Positions 12,398 through 22,019 of a stretch of 64,000 nucleotides of DNA are shown here, piece after piece. A program made the translations under genes and the position numbers. Below the pieces are notes generated by a model, which did not search any database, was not told the origin of the DNA, and saw only the letters and a program-made list of their open reading frames with translations. The first letter of the stretch is position 1. Each line of letters starts with the position of its first letter. Source of the DNA: Muscardinus avellanarius (taxonomy: Eukaryota > Chordata > Mammalia > Rodentia > Gliridae); contig OY726572.1 of the NCBI GenBank assembly GCA_963383645.1, forward strand, positions 70,494,856 to 70,558,855, in the 5' to 3' direction.

Positions 12398-12790
12398 TCT
12401 ATCCAGGTATGGTGGTGCACACTTTTAATCCCAGTACTTGGGAGGTTAAGACAGGAAGGTCACAGGTTCGGCCAAGCTCTCCGCTCTCAGCAAATTAATA
12501 AGACCCTGTTTCTTTATATTTTTTGAAAGAGGGTCTCACTGAATTGCAAAGGGTCTCACTGAGTTGCAAAGGGTCTCACTAGTAGCTGAGGCAGTCCGCG
12601 AAACTCGATCCTCTAGTCTCCGCCTCCTGAATGCTGGGATTACAAGTGTGTACCACCATGCCCCACCAATAAGACCCTGTTTCTAAAATAAATTAAAAAA
12701 TAGGGCTTGATGTGTAGCTTGAAGGTAAAAGGCCTCAGGGTTTAATCTCTACTGTCACAAACAAAACAGAACAAAACAAAACAAAAGGCA
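12398..12790 (+). mobile_element. older B1-ID SINE, split by a nested SINE
   Basis: The head (12398-12513) and the ID half (12668-12790, with GGGCTTGATGTGTAGCTTGAAGG and a CAAAACAAAAC tail) are two parts of one plus-strand SINE. They were separated when another SINE inserted at the AATAAGACCCTGTTTCT linker. Confidence 0.9.
12497..12684 (-). mobile_element. SINE nested inside a SINE, 17-bp TSD
   Basis: The minus-strand B1-like insert (12514-12667) is flanked by AATAAGACCCTGTTTCT at 12497-12513 and 12668-12684, identical over 17 bp. The insert lacks the ID half. It carries three near-copies of GGGTCTCACTGAGTTGCAAA in a row (about 12532-12581), a short internal expansion of the linker. Confidence 0.93.
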
Positions 12791-13621
12791 CACACTCTTC
12801 TTTTCACAGTGAATTTTCTTTAATCAGAGTCTGTTAATGGTTTCTGTAAGTACATACATAGCTCCTTGTCCCACTATGAACAATAGACATTTAGTATTCA
12901 ATCAACATGTCTGTAAACATTATTACTAGAAACACAAAAGCATATGCTTCTGGGAATTATGGGAAGATAGAGAGTTCCTCTTCAAAACAGAATAGACATG
13001 AGGAAGAAAAAGAAATAATGGATTAAGTTTTTATGTGCTAGCATATGCATGCACACACACATATACATACAAACTCTACAACAAAATAGCCAAAGGAAAG
13101 AGGGCAGAGCAGAGAGAAGTCTGAACCCATAGATTGAAAAAGTAGTATGGTGTCAAGACAGATGACTGCATGAATTCAATTCTGCCATTTTTTGAAGGAG
13201 AATAAATCTCTTATGAAAATTCTCATGCCACTGGCCTGTGGAGGGCCTGCCTGGGTGTTTGGACAGCTCATGCTTCTTGTGCAATGGGCTGTTAACTTTG
13301 GTATGTATATTATGCATCTCTGCTGGGGCTGAGCAAGGCAGCTTCTGTTTATAAATAATGTAAGTTAATGTAATGCATCAAATGTTAAATTAGATACAGT
13401 TTTACTTGAATAATAATATCAAGGCACTGGAGCTTTTTGGTGTCACCCAAATAAATGACATCAAAGTAGAGAAAACACAGAACGGCCAACCCAACATTAG
13501 GGATGGCATTTAAGAATCTCATAGATTTTGTAAGATTTTTTGGTGTCTCTGTAATATAAAGATCCAGTATTTTTATTATATGGAAATGTATATCTTTTTT
13601 CTACAGTATTTCTCAATTAGT
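12791..13621. other. unique DNA, no gene seen
   Basis: No exon or recognised repeat. A short patch around 13230-13340 is less AT-rich but has no open frame of note. Confidence 0.4.
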
Positions 13622-13636
13622 TTTAGAGTTAAATAT

Positions 13637-13667
<31 letters not shown>

Positions 13668-13885
13668 TTCCTGTATTGGGATGGAACGCAGGGATATTCT
13701 ACCTCCAAGATACACCCCCCCGTACTATTTTTTATTCCTTATTTTGAAACATGGTCTCACTGAGTGCAAAGGGCCTCACTAAGTAGCTGAGACTGTCTGT
13801 GAATCCTGATCCACCTGTTTCAGCCTCTCAAATTCTGGGATTACAAGCATGTGCCACCATGCTCAGCTTTAGAGTTAAATATTTA
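13622..13885 (-). mobile_element. B1-ID SINE with ATTT tail and 18-bp TSD
   Basis: The element (13640-13867) reads in reverse. Its left end is an (ATTT)n run of about 30 bp, the complement of an AAAT-expanded tail. TTTAGAGTTAAATATTTA occurs at 13622-13639 and again at 13868-13885 as an 18-bp target duplication. Confidence 0.93.
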
Positions 13886-13899
13886 AAAGTAACTAAGTA

Positions 13900-14095
13900 A
13901 TCTGGGCATAGTGGTACACACCTGTAATCCTAGTACTTGGGAGACTGAGATAGGAGGATCACAGGTTTGAGGCCTGCCTTAGTAACTGAGATACTAAGCA
14001 ACTTAGACTTTGTTTTAAAATTTTAAATAAAAAGTCCTGGAGTATAGCTTGGAGATGAAAGTCCTCTGAGTTAAATCCTCAGTACAAAATAAATA
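13900..14095 (+). mobile_element. B1-ID dimeric SINE, diverged
   Basis: The head CTGGGCATAGTGGTACACACC, CACAGGTTTGAGGCC as B box, a repeated linker and a decayed ID half (CTGGAGTATAGCTTGGAG) are all present. It is an older copy. Confidence 0.85.
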
Positions 14096-14287
14096 GCTAA
14101 ATTTTGATACTTCTCTCCAAACTATTAATGGAACATTTAGAGTTTAAAAAATTATAGAAATATATCATTATATGGTTCAAATATATGAAGTATTTAATTT
14201 TTTATTATAGTGCCTATATTTATCATAAAAATACTGAGAACAAATACTTTCCCTCAATCTTTTACCAACTTTTTATCTAAAATTCTT

Positions 14288-14482
14288 TTTTTTTATTTAT
14301 TTTATTTTTATTTTTTTATTTTTATTGGTGCACTGTATTCATACATCACAGTGGGATACAAAGTTTTGTAGACATACATGCACACATCGCCCAGTCAGCC
14401 CCCACCCGATCCCCACCCCGTTCCCTCCCCATCCCTCCTTCCCATGCTTGGCTTAGTGGTTGACATCTAGTATTATAGCAAT
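14288..14482 (-). mobile_element. L1 3' UTR and tail of the composite element
   Basis: The T-rich run is followed by TATTGGTGCACTGTATTCAT and a C-rich CCCCACCCGATCCCCACCCC stretch. It then has GCTTGGCTTAGTGGTTGAC, as in the other young L1 3' ends at 20815, 44772 and 60505. It stops abruptly at about 14475, where ORF2 should begin. Confidence 0.9.
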
Positions 14483-14559
14483 TTATCCAAAATTAAAAAT
14501 GATAATTTCACATAACAGTTTCATTTGTCTGATACCAAGCTTTTGATGACTTAAAGATA

Positions 14560-15823
14560 ACATTTCAATATTTCTTTTTGCTTTCTTTCTTACCAGAGAA
14601 TATTTCTTTTCTATTTTTTTTAGGTGAAACTATCATATATTTATATATTTAATTTTCAGAAAAAATCTATCCTAATATGGAATATGGACTCTAGATACCC
14701 AAAACGATCTTGAAAGAGAACAAATCTAGAAGATATATATTTTCTGATTTCAAACCATATAAAGCTACAATAATTGAAACAGTGTAGTACTGTTCTAAAG
14801 GCAGATATATAAACCATTGGAGTTAAATAAAAGCCTAGAGCTAAATTCTTCCCTATATTGTCAAGTTATTTCTGACAATGTTTCCATGAACATTTGGTGG
14901 TGGAAATAATAATCTTTTAACTAAATATTGTTGAAAAATAATAATTACATGGAAAAGAATAAAATTGGACCCTTACCTAATCCCATATACAAATATTAAC
15001 TCAAAATAGATAAAAGACCTAAATATAAATGTTAAGACTATAAACTTTTAGAAGAAAATCTGGGTCATAAAACCTCACAACATTGAAATTGGCAGTGATT
15101 TCTTGGATATGATTTCAATGGCACAGGCAACAGAAGAGTATACAAACTCCCTAAAAAAATAAAAAATATTGTATATCCAAAGACAATGTAACATTTCAAT
15201 ATTTCTTTTTGCTTTCTTTCTTACCAGAGAATATTTTTTTCTATTTTTTAGGTGAAACTATCATATATTTATATATTTATTTTTCAGAAAAAAATCTATC
15301 CTAATATGGAATATAGACTCTAGGTACCCAAAATGATCTTGAAAAAGAACAAAGCTAGAAGATATATATTTTCTGATTTCAAACCATATAAAGCTACAAT
15401 AATTGAAACAGTGTAGTACTATTCTAAAGGCAGATATATAAACCCTTGGAGTTAAATAAAAGCCTAGAGCTAAATTCTTCCCTATATTGTCAAGTTATTT
15501 TTGACAAGGTTTCCACGAACATTTGGTGGTGGAAATGATAATCTTTTAACTAAATATTGTTAAAAAATAATAATTACATGGAAAAGAATAAAATTGGACC
15601 CTTACCTAATCCCATATACAAATATTAACTCAAAATAGATAATAGACCTAAATACAAATCTTAAGACTATAAACTTTTAGGAGAAAATCTGGGTCATAAA
15701 ACCTCACGACATTGAAATTGACAGTGATTTCTTGGATATGATTTCAATGACAGGCAACAGAGGAGTATACAGACTCCCTAAAAAATAAAAAAATAAAAAA
15801 ATTGTATATCCAAAGACAATGTA
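14560..15823. repeat. 631-bp tandem duplication of old L1 sequence
   Basis: Copies at 14560-15190 and 15191-15823 align throughout with an offset of about 631 bp. I see roughly 25 substitutions plus small indels, near 4 percent, so this is an old duplication and not an assembly echo. Each copy holds a plus-oriented L1M ORF2 fragment running from AAACGATCTTGAAAGAG through AATTGGACCCTTACC to TATATCCAAAGACAATGTA. Confidence 0.93.
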
Positions 15824-15998
15824 AACAGAGTTAACAGTTACTAATAGAATGGGATAAAATATTTCCAATTGCTATATCTGAAGGTATATTAATATTCCAA
15901 CTAGAAATCCTAAAAATTAACAACAATAAAGGCAAACAATACCATTTAGAGATAGGTAAAAGACTAACATAAATAATGAATCTCCACAGATAACCAAT
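14660..15998 (+). mobile_element. old L1M ORF2 fragment inside the composite element
   Basis: It reads in plus orientation through the post-RT part of ORF2. Landmarks are GCTACAATAATTGAAACAGTG, the ATTGGACCCTTACCTAATCC region and CAAATATTAACTCAAAATAG. After the second duplicate it continues with ATAGAATGGGATAAAATATTT. It is far more diverged than the flanking L1 parts and has no open frame. It meets the ORF1 stop of the opposite-strand L1 at about 15998. Confidence 0.75.
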
Positions 15999-15999
15999 C

Positions 16000-16962
16000 T
16001 TAATTGTCTGTTGGATGGAAACTCTTGTTTCTCTGGTTCTGGTGTGTGTTACCTATTTCTTCTTTGTAGTTAATCTCTTTGAGTATTTTCTGTAGCGCTG
16101 GTTTTGAAGACATAAATTCCTTCAGTTTCTGTTTGTCATGGAAGCTTCTTATTTTTCCATCTAATTTGATAGAAAGTTTAGCTGGGTAGGAAATTTTTGG
16201 CTGGAAGTTGTTTTCTTTCAAAATTGGGAATATGTTACTCCAAGCCCTTCTGGCTCTCATGACTTGGTTTGGGAAGTCTGGAGTGATTCTAATTGGTTTG
16301 CCTCTGAATGTCACTTGGCCCTTTGTTTTTGTTGCCTTTAAGATTCTCTGCTTGGCTTCCACATTGGTCATTTTGACAATTATGTGGCGTGGAGATCCTC
16401 TTCTCCGATCCTGTCTAAAGGGAGTTCTATAAGTTTCCTGGACCTTTGTATCAACCTCTTGCTCTATGTCTGGAAAATTTTCTGCTATTACTTCCTTGAA
16501 GAGATTGTTGATCCCTTTGGTTTCACTTTCTTTTCCCTCCTCTATTCCAATTATTCTTAGGTTAGCTCTCTTAAAATGGGCCCATATTTCTTCAATATCA
16601 GATTCCTGCTGTCAGATATTTTTTTCTAGATTAGAAACTATGAGTTCATTTTTGGATTGCTCATCTTCTAAGAGCGAGATTCTGTTCTCCATGTGTTCTA
16701 ATTGGTTGTTTGTGCTTTGAAATGAGGCCTTTACTTCATTAATTGCATCCTTTATCTCTTTTTGGCTCTCTCTGAGTTCTTTTCGAAGCACCTCTATTAT
16801 TTCTACAGTTATTTTCCTGATTTGATCTTCTAGAAATCTCTGATTTTCTGTTTTATCGGGTTCTGATGTTGTGGGGTTGTGGGCATTAATTGCTCCAGTA
16901 TTATTCCTCTTTCCCATGATTTCCGATGTTTGTGCCTTCTCTGGGTTCTTCCCTTGGGTCAC
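16000..16962 (-). pseudogene. L1 ORF1 protein, one premature stop
   Basis: Read in a single frame, 320 codons end in TAA at 16002-16000, with one internal TGA at codon 117 (16614-16612). L1 ORF1p is the trimeric RNA-binding chaperone of the L1 ribonucleoprotein. Visible parts are an N-terminal segment, a charged coiled-coil (about residues 45-125) with LEDQIRKI, QKEIKDAI and ENRISLLEDEQ, the RRM with LRIIGIEEG (135-143), and the C-terminal domain with RTPFRQDRRRGSPRHIIVKM (179-198), MRARRAW and LSIKLDGKIRSF. The frame opens at 16962, but the Met at codon 16 (MGKRNN, 16917) fits the usual L1 start better. Length matches the family. Apart from the TGA it is intact, pointing to a comparatively young copy. 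No ORF2 follows. Confidence 0.93.
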
Positions 16963-17712
16963 TATGACTTCCCTTAAGGTGTTCTGGATCTCGAGTCAGT
17001 AGTATCTCGGACCCCACTACTCCTTTACTGGGTTTTATCACAGAGTCTTCGACCCAGAGAGTCGATAGAGGCTGCTTTAGACTGTGGGGGGTGCCAGGTT
17101 GCACGTTCTCCTATGGTGTGATATCTCTGCCACCGCCCCTCCCCCACTGGGTCAAGTCCCAGGGAGTACAGTACTGGTACTTCTCGTCTGGGGCCCGCAA
17201 TTTGACTCACTGTTCTTGAGTACGCAGATGTAGCTGTACTGGCCTCGCTGAATTCGCTGCTGCTGCCGCCGGTGGCAATATGGCGCCGCTGCTACGCCCT
17301 CGGCTATGGGGCTGGCGTTTTTCTTCTTGATTTTGATTTCTACTCTGAATCCCTGCAGCGTGTGCTGAGCTCGGCCACTGGGAGCTTTAGATGCTCTCTG
17401 CGCGGAGAAATCCCGCCTAGCTGTTCCGCAGTGGCTCACCTCAGCTTGCTGTAGCCGTCCCGTGAATTCGCCGGTTCCTCCGGCAGTATGGCGCTGCTGC
17501 CGCGTCTGCCGCGTCCTCGGGCGCGAGGCCGGTGTATCTCCTCTGTGGCTCTGTTCTCAGTCCGCTTTCTCTCTGGAGCCTGGTGATTTTTTGTTTCACT
17601 GGTGATGGTGTTTTCTGGCTATGAAAGGCGCTGATTTTGTGGTAATGGAGGTTTGTTGTTAGCGGGGCTCTTAAGCCCCGCTTTTCTCGGTCGCCATCTT
17701 CCCGGAAGTTCC
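16963..17712 (-). promoter_or_regulatory. L1 5' UTR with internal promoter
   Basis: This 750-bp GC- and CpG-rich block stands out sharply in an AT-rich window. The transcript start side (17712-17690) has CCGGAAGT (17702-17709), an ETS-family core. It overlaps GGAAGATGGCGAC in reverse (17690-17702), a YY1-type site at the position where L1 promoters of other mammals carry YY1. Two further ATGGCG words occur at 17280 and 17488. Segments starting GAATTCGC at 17250 and 17464 resemble each other over about 80 bp (offset 214), like decayed monomers. This is a 5'-complete element. Confidence 0.85.
17661..17682. other. perfect 9-bp-arm hairpin in L1 5' UTR
   Basis: AGCGGGGCT and AGCCCCGCT flank a 4-base loop, giving a stem with seven G-C pairs about 30-50 nt from the L1 transcript start. 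It would form in the L1 RNA leader as well as in DNA. Confidence 0.9.
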
Positions 17713-17727
17713 TTATCTAAAATTCTT

Positions 17728-18770
17728 GATAGAGTTGTTTGTATTCTATTAATGCTACTTTCATTCCTCCAATGCAGAAAATGTAATCTAGAACAGCATT
17801 AAAACACACAGAAAACATTGATTGGCAGACATGAAATTAGTAATTCCTTAGTTTGACATAATATTTAAAATGTTGGTTAGAGTAAACTTTTGGTGGCAAT
17901 TGCTAAAAGAACTCGGGAAATCCTGAATCCTGCTCACCCACCTTTTCTATTCATGAATTTCCTAAGGGTGCTAGAAACACAAGGGACTATGGTAAAAGGC
18001 AACTCAGTCAGTCACCTGGCACTGCGACAAGTCTATAGAGAAACTTAAAAATAAAAAATTCAGTATGCGACTGGGATTTGGCTCCAAGTTGCAGTGTAGC
18101 TTTCTACTAGCTGAATTGAATTCCATGGTTAGATACTGCCAAAATGGCAGATGAATTTGAGATCTAAGTCAGAAACATGCCATGACCTCTTGCTTATCCT
18201 ATTCCTCTAAGCTGGACATTTTCCCAGTATATTAATTTTGGTTTTTTTCAATCACACATTTTTAATGTAGTGAAATATGACTCACCGATAGACACATCAT
18301 TGGAAAGAAGATGTTGTCTCCCTTGGTATAGCAAAGTTTGTCAAAACAACTCATTGCATTTTTTTTTCTGTGCTTTTTTTTTCTGGGTTGATAATAAATC
18401 TCTTCTCGGATGGAAAGAAGTTCTAGGTTGATCCTGATGCTGAATCTGCTTGGAATAGAAAAGAGTGAGGGAAGAATGCCCAAAGGAATCATGCTCATGA
18501 AAGCCTTTGTTCCACTGCACTTTGATAATTCATAGTAGCATTTTATTTTCACTTTAGTGAGGTGGAGGGGTGAAAGGGAAAGAGAGGGAACTGATATAAT
18601 AGTACATAAAATCGGATACATGAAAAACTATTAAAATATAAAGATTAACACATCAGCTTCCCCCAAATGAGAATTAAAATCCTAACTAAATTGTTCCATA
18701 AGATCTAAAATTAGATGGCCAAAATTCAGAAAGAATGTCAAGCAAAAAATTCTAATATAGCCTCAGAAAT
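17728..18770. other. unique DNA, no gene seen
   Basis: This continues the sequence that was interrupted by the composite L1. A minus-strand frame at 18262-18621 is open for 119 codons but has no recognisable domain and lies in low-complexity AT-rich DNA. I do not call it. Confidence 0.4.
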
Positions 18771-18771
18771 T

Positions 18772-18885
18772 TTTGAGGCCCTCTGCAAATTAGTGAGACC
18801 CTGTTTCAAAATCAAGATTAAAATAGAACTGGGGGTATAGCTTAGAGGCAGGATGTCCCTGGGTTTACTCCCCAGTATCACATAT
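18772..18885 (+). mobile_element. 5'-truncated B1-ID SINE
   Basis: Only the linker and ID half are present: TTAGTGAGACCCTGTTTC, then CTGGGGGTATAGCTTAGAGGC and CTGGGTTTACTCCCCAGTATC. The B1 head is missing. Confidence 0.75.
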
Positions 18886-20814
18886 AATGATAATGCTAAT
18901 GATAATATTCCTAATACAAAGAAGAAAGCACTGCATTCTTAATAAACAAGGTAAAATCAAGGCATGAAAAGCATTAAAACAACAAAAAGTAAAGAAATAT
19001 AACATATAAGGAAAAAATCTAATATAGCTTATATAGTTAGGTCAAGAAGGAATTGAAAATAATTACAGTAGATTCATTTAAATGCATGTCTTTCTATTTC
19101 AACTGAAAAATATGATAGGAAAAATGAACACATGGAAAAGATTCATATTATAATTTAAAGGCTCATTAATTCAATATATTTCAAACTTTGTGTATTAAAT
19201 AAATGACACCTCTTTTTTAGACCACATGGAACATTTGTACAAACTTACTTCCCTCTAAGAAAAATGAACCATAGATTCCAAATAGCAGAAGGACATATTT
19301 TGTACCTACAGCTAGTATCAGAATAAATCATCACAATATAGTGAATTGAATTCAGAAGGGGCTGGATGAAGAGGAAGTATAGAACCTAATTTTTTATATT
19401 TTGTTGCAAGAATTAAATAGGTAATATATAAAGATGGAAAACCAAGAAATAGGGGCTTAGATATATTACTAAATCCTGAGTAATCTTCAGTAGAGCCCAG
19501 CATGGCAAAAGCCTTCCATATTATCAGAATACCTGAAATGTGCATAAAATAAAGAAGATATAGAAAATATGGAGCTTTAAAATGAAGTTTTGCATAGATG
19601 ATTCACATATGTATACATGCAACATCAAAGGCTATATGGGAATTACAAACTGTTATTAAAGAAAAACTTTCTTAGATAATGTATTTAATCAAAAACAAGC
19701 AAACAAAACAAAACACTGCTTTTCACGCATATTCTAATGCTTTGGATAAAGCATAAAAGATAGAGTCCCTCCCTTCATTGTGCTTATATTATCTTCATTG
19801 TGCTCATATTATAGTGTGGAGAGAGAGAAATAATATGGAATCTCCTGAAATAAAAAAAAAAAAGAATATGCACTGGAAGGCTTCTGGAGAGGGAGAGGTG
19901 GCTGATTGAGCCAGCTTCTTTGAGAAATTGTCTTTGTGGAAATGGTGCTTGAACTCGCTTCTAAACAGTGATGATATTGCAAGGATCAAGGGAAGAATTA
20001 TGAAGTAGAGGAATAAAGGCAGAAGGGTAAGAGGTGAGTGTGGTATATTAGCAGGAGAGTAGTCTACGGATAGAGTTTTAGGGGATAGCAGATTGGTTTA
20101 GAGGGTCTCAGCCTGGATTCTAACAAAAGGAAAGCCCAAGACTGCTTATGTGTGAGTAGTTTATTTATAAATGAATGTTATTCCAAGGATCAGGAGTGTA
20201 GGATGAGAAAGGGAAAGAAAAAGGAGCCGATGGAAGGTGCTTTATAGAACTGACCATGGCTAGGACCACTTGGTTAAGAAATACATCTCCAAACTAGAAA
20301 TACTTTATCTGAGAGCCTCTGACTCAAGTGATCAAAGGCTGCCACAAAATGTTTTATCTGCTTTGTACTTCTAGGTCACACAGGTGGATATATTGGATCG
20401 TCAGGGTATCTGTGACATCAGAGAAGCCTTGGGGCAGGACATGAGAGACAAAATTCAAGTTTCTATCATGTTGCAGTTACGGGGAAATGTTATATCCCTA
20501 TAGCAGAACTGGTCACTGAAGCTGGAGCTATAGTGAGAGGATTTGAAGTAGTCTATGGAATAGGTCTAATGAATAAATGTAGATGGAATTATAAAATAAC
20601 CCAAAATTAGATGTCATATTCTGGAAATGCACATAAAACAATATGCTTTTGATATGTGTTAAAATGTACAAATACCTTCTGGTGCAAAACAAAGAAAAAA
20701 TGGGTTGAAATAGTAAAATAGGAGAATTATTTCAAGGCAGAATATTTTTTATGATAAAAAGGTCTTTATATAATAGCAAACTTTAGAGTTTATAACAAAT
20801 TTGTACCATAAATC
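18886..20814. other. unique DNA; possible ancient repeat at 19740-20110
   Basis: No gene. Around 19740-20110 the word order (GGCTTCTGGAGAGGGAGAGGTGG, then AATAAAGGCAGAAGGGTAAGAGG) recalls a widespread ancient mammalian interspersed repeat, but I cannot name it securely. The rest is unrecognised. Confidence 0.35.
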
Positions 20815-21362
20815 TTTTAAAAATTTTTATTGGTGCATTATATTCATACATCATATTGGGGTAAAAAAGAAACTTGTGTGTACAGACATGCACACATCAC
20901 TGATTTAACCCCTACCCAATTCCCATCCCATTCCCTCCCCATCCCTCCCTCCCTTGCTTGGCTTAGTGGTTGACTTTGATATGTTTAAGTACATTGTGTG
21001 TTTTAGAGATTTTCCTCTTCCCCCCTCCTTTCTCCTATTTAGGTTGTCTTGTTTGCTCCTCCATAGGATTTTTTTTTCATCTAGAGTTCCTCCTATGACC
21101 CATTTCTCCCTAACTCTCACATATTAGGGAAAGCATCTGATTTCTTATTTTTTGTGCCTGACTAATCTCACTTAGCATAATGTCCTCCAGTTCCATCCAT
21201 TTCCCTGAAAATGATGTAATTGAGGTTTTTTTTTAGGGCTGAGTAAAATTCCATTGTGTACATATTCCACAGTTTTGTAATCCATTCATCTGTTGATGGA
21301 CATCTTGGCTGGTTCCATAGTTTGGCTATGATGAATTGTGCAGCTATGAACATAGATACACA
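20815..21362 (-). mobile_element. L1 3' end, part of an inverted L1
   Basis: A T-rich run, the reversed 3' UTR (TTATTGGTGCATTATATTC, GCTTGGCTTAGTGGTTGAC) and the ORF2 C-terminus on the minus strand are present. The last encodes FIAAQFIIAKLWNQPRCPST and MYTMEFYSALKKN. It ends abruptly at 21362, where the orientation flips to plus-strand ORF2 endonuclease sequence. Confidence 0.92.
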
Positions 21363-22015
21363 TGCCATCCATCTTCTGCTTACAAGAAACACACCTTACA
21401 AGTAAAGATAGGAACAAACTCAAGGTAAAGGGCTGGATCAAGGTAATCCATGCTAATGGAACTCGAAGATAAGCAGGAGTAGCAACTATGATATCAGACA
21501 AGTTAGACTTTAGAAGAGACAAAGAAGGTCATATTTTACTGGTAAAAGGAATAATCCAGCAAGAGGAAATAACAATAATCAACATTTATGCCCTAAACAT
21601 AGGTGCAGCTACTTTCATAAATCAAACTCTTTGTGACATGAATTCACACATAAATCCCAACACAATAATACTGGGAGACTTCAACACACCTCTCACAACA
21701 CTAGACCAATCTTCCAGACCAAGGGTCAGTAAAGATGCCTCAGAACTAAAGAACACCATTAACAAAATGACCTGTTGGACACATATAGAATATTTCACCC
21801 AACTACAGCGGAGTTTACATTTTTATCAGCTGCTCATAGAACCTTCTCCAAAATAGATCACATCCTGGGACACAAAATGAGCACTAGCAAATTTAAAAAA
21901 TGTTACATACTTCCCTGTGTCATTTCAGACCACAATTGAATGAAACTAGACATCAACTATAAGGAGACCCAGAGAAAAACATAAACATGTGGAGACTATG
22001 AGTCTTTATGAACCA
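21363..22015 (+). pseudogene. L1 ORF2 endonuclease domain fragment, inverted
   Basis: The plus-strand reading gives LQETHL (the motif holding the catalytic Glu), then KVKGWIKVIHANG, a stop, and VATMISDKLDFRRDKEGH. IINIYALN and IILGDFNTPLT (the GDFN catalytic block) follow, and after a frameshift KIDHILGHK and SDHN. These are the ordered motifs of the L1 apurinic-like endonuclease that nicks TTTT/AA. At least one stop and one frameshift make it non-functional. It abuts the minus-strand L1 3' end, the geometry left by twin priming, but most of ORF2 (all of RT) is missing between the halves. Confidence 0.9.
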
Positions 22016-22019
22016 AATA

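Larger units (their letters stand above)
14273..17727 (-). mobile_element. composite full-5'-end L1 insertion, ORF2 replaced
   Basis: The outer ends behave as one retrotransposition event. The left end is a T-rich run (14288 on) followed by the reversed L1 3' UTR. The right end is the L1 5' start GGAACTTCCGGG (17712 downwards). TTATCTAAAATTCTT flanks it at 14273-14287 and 17713-17727. Minus-strand order is 5' UTR (17712-16963), ORF1 (16962-16000), then no ORF2. Instead about 1.5 kb (14483-15998) holds older L1 sequence in plus orientation, and then the 3' UTR. An alternative boundary is the 11/12 TSD-like copy at 14483-14494, which would make the 3' UTR piece a separate insertion. Confidence 0.75.

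Noticed and set aside
17152..17454. GC-rich block considered as a CpG-island promoter of a host gene
   Set aside because: It is the L1 5' UTR: it runs straight into L1 ORF1 on the minus strand and begins at a target duplication.
18262..18621. 119-codon minus-strand open frame
   Set aside because: No recognisable domain, AT-driven composition and no neighbouring exon signals.
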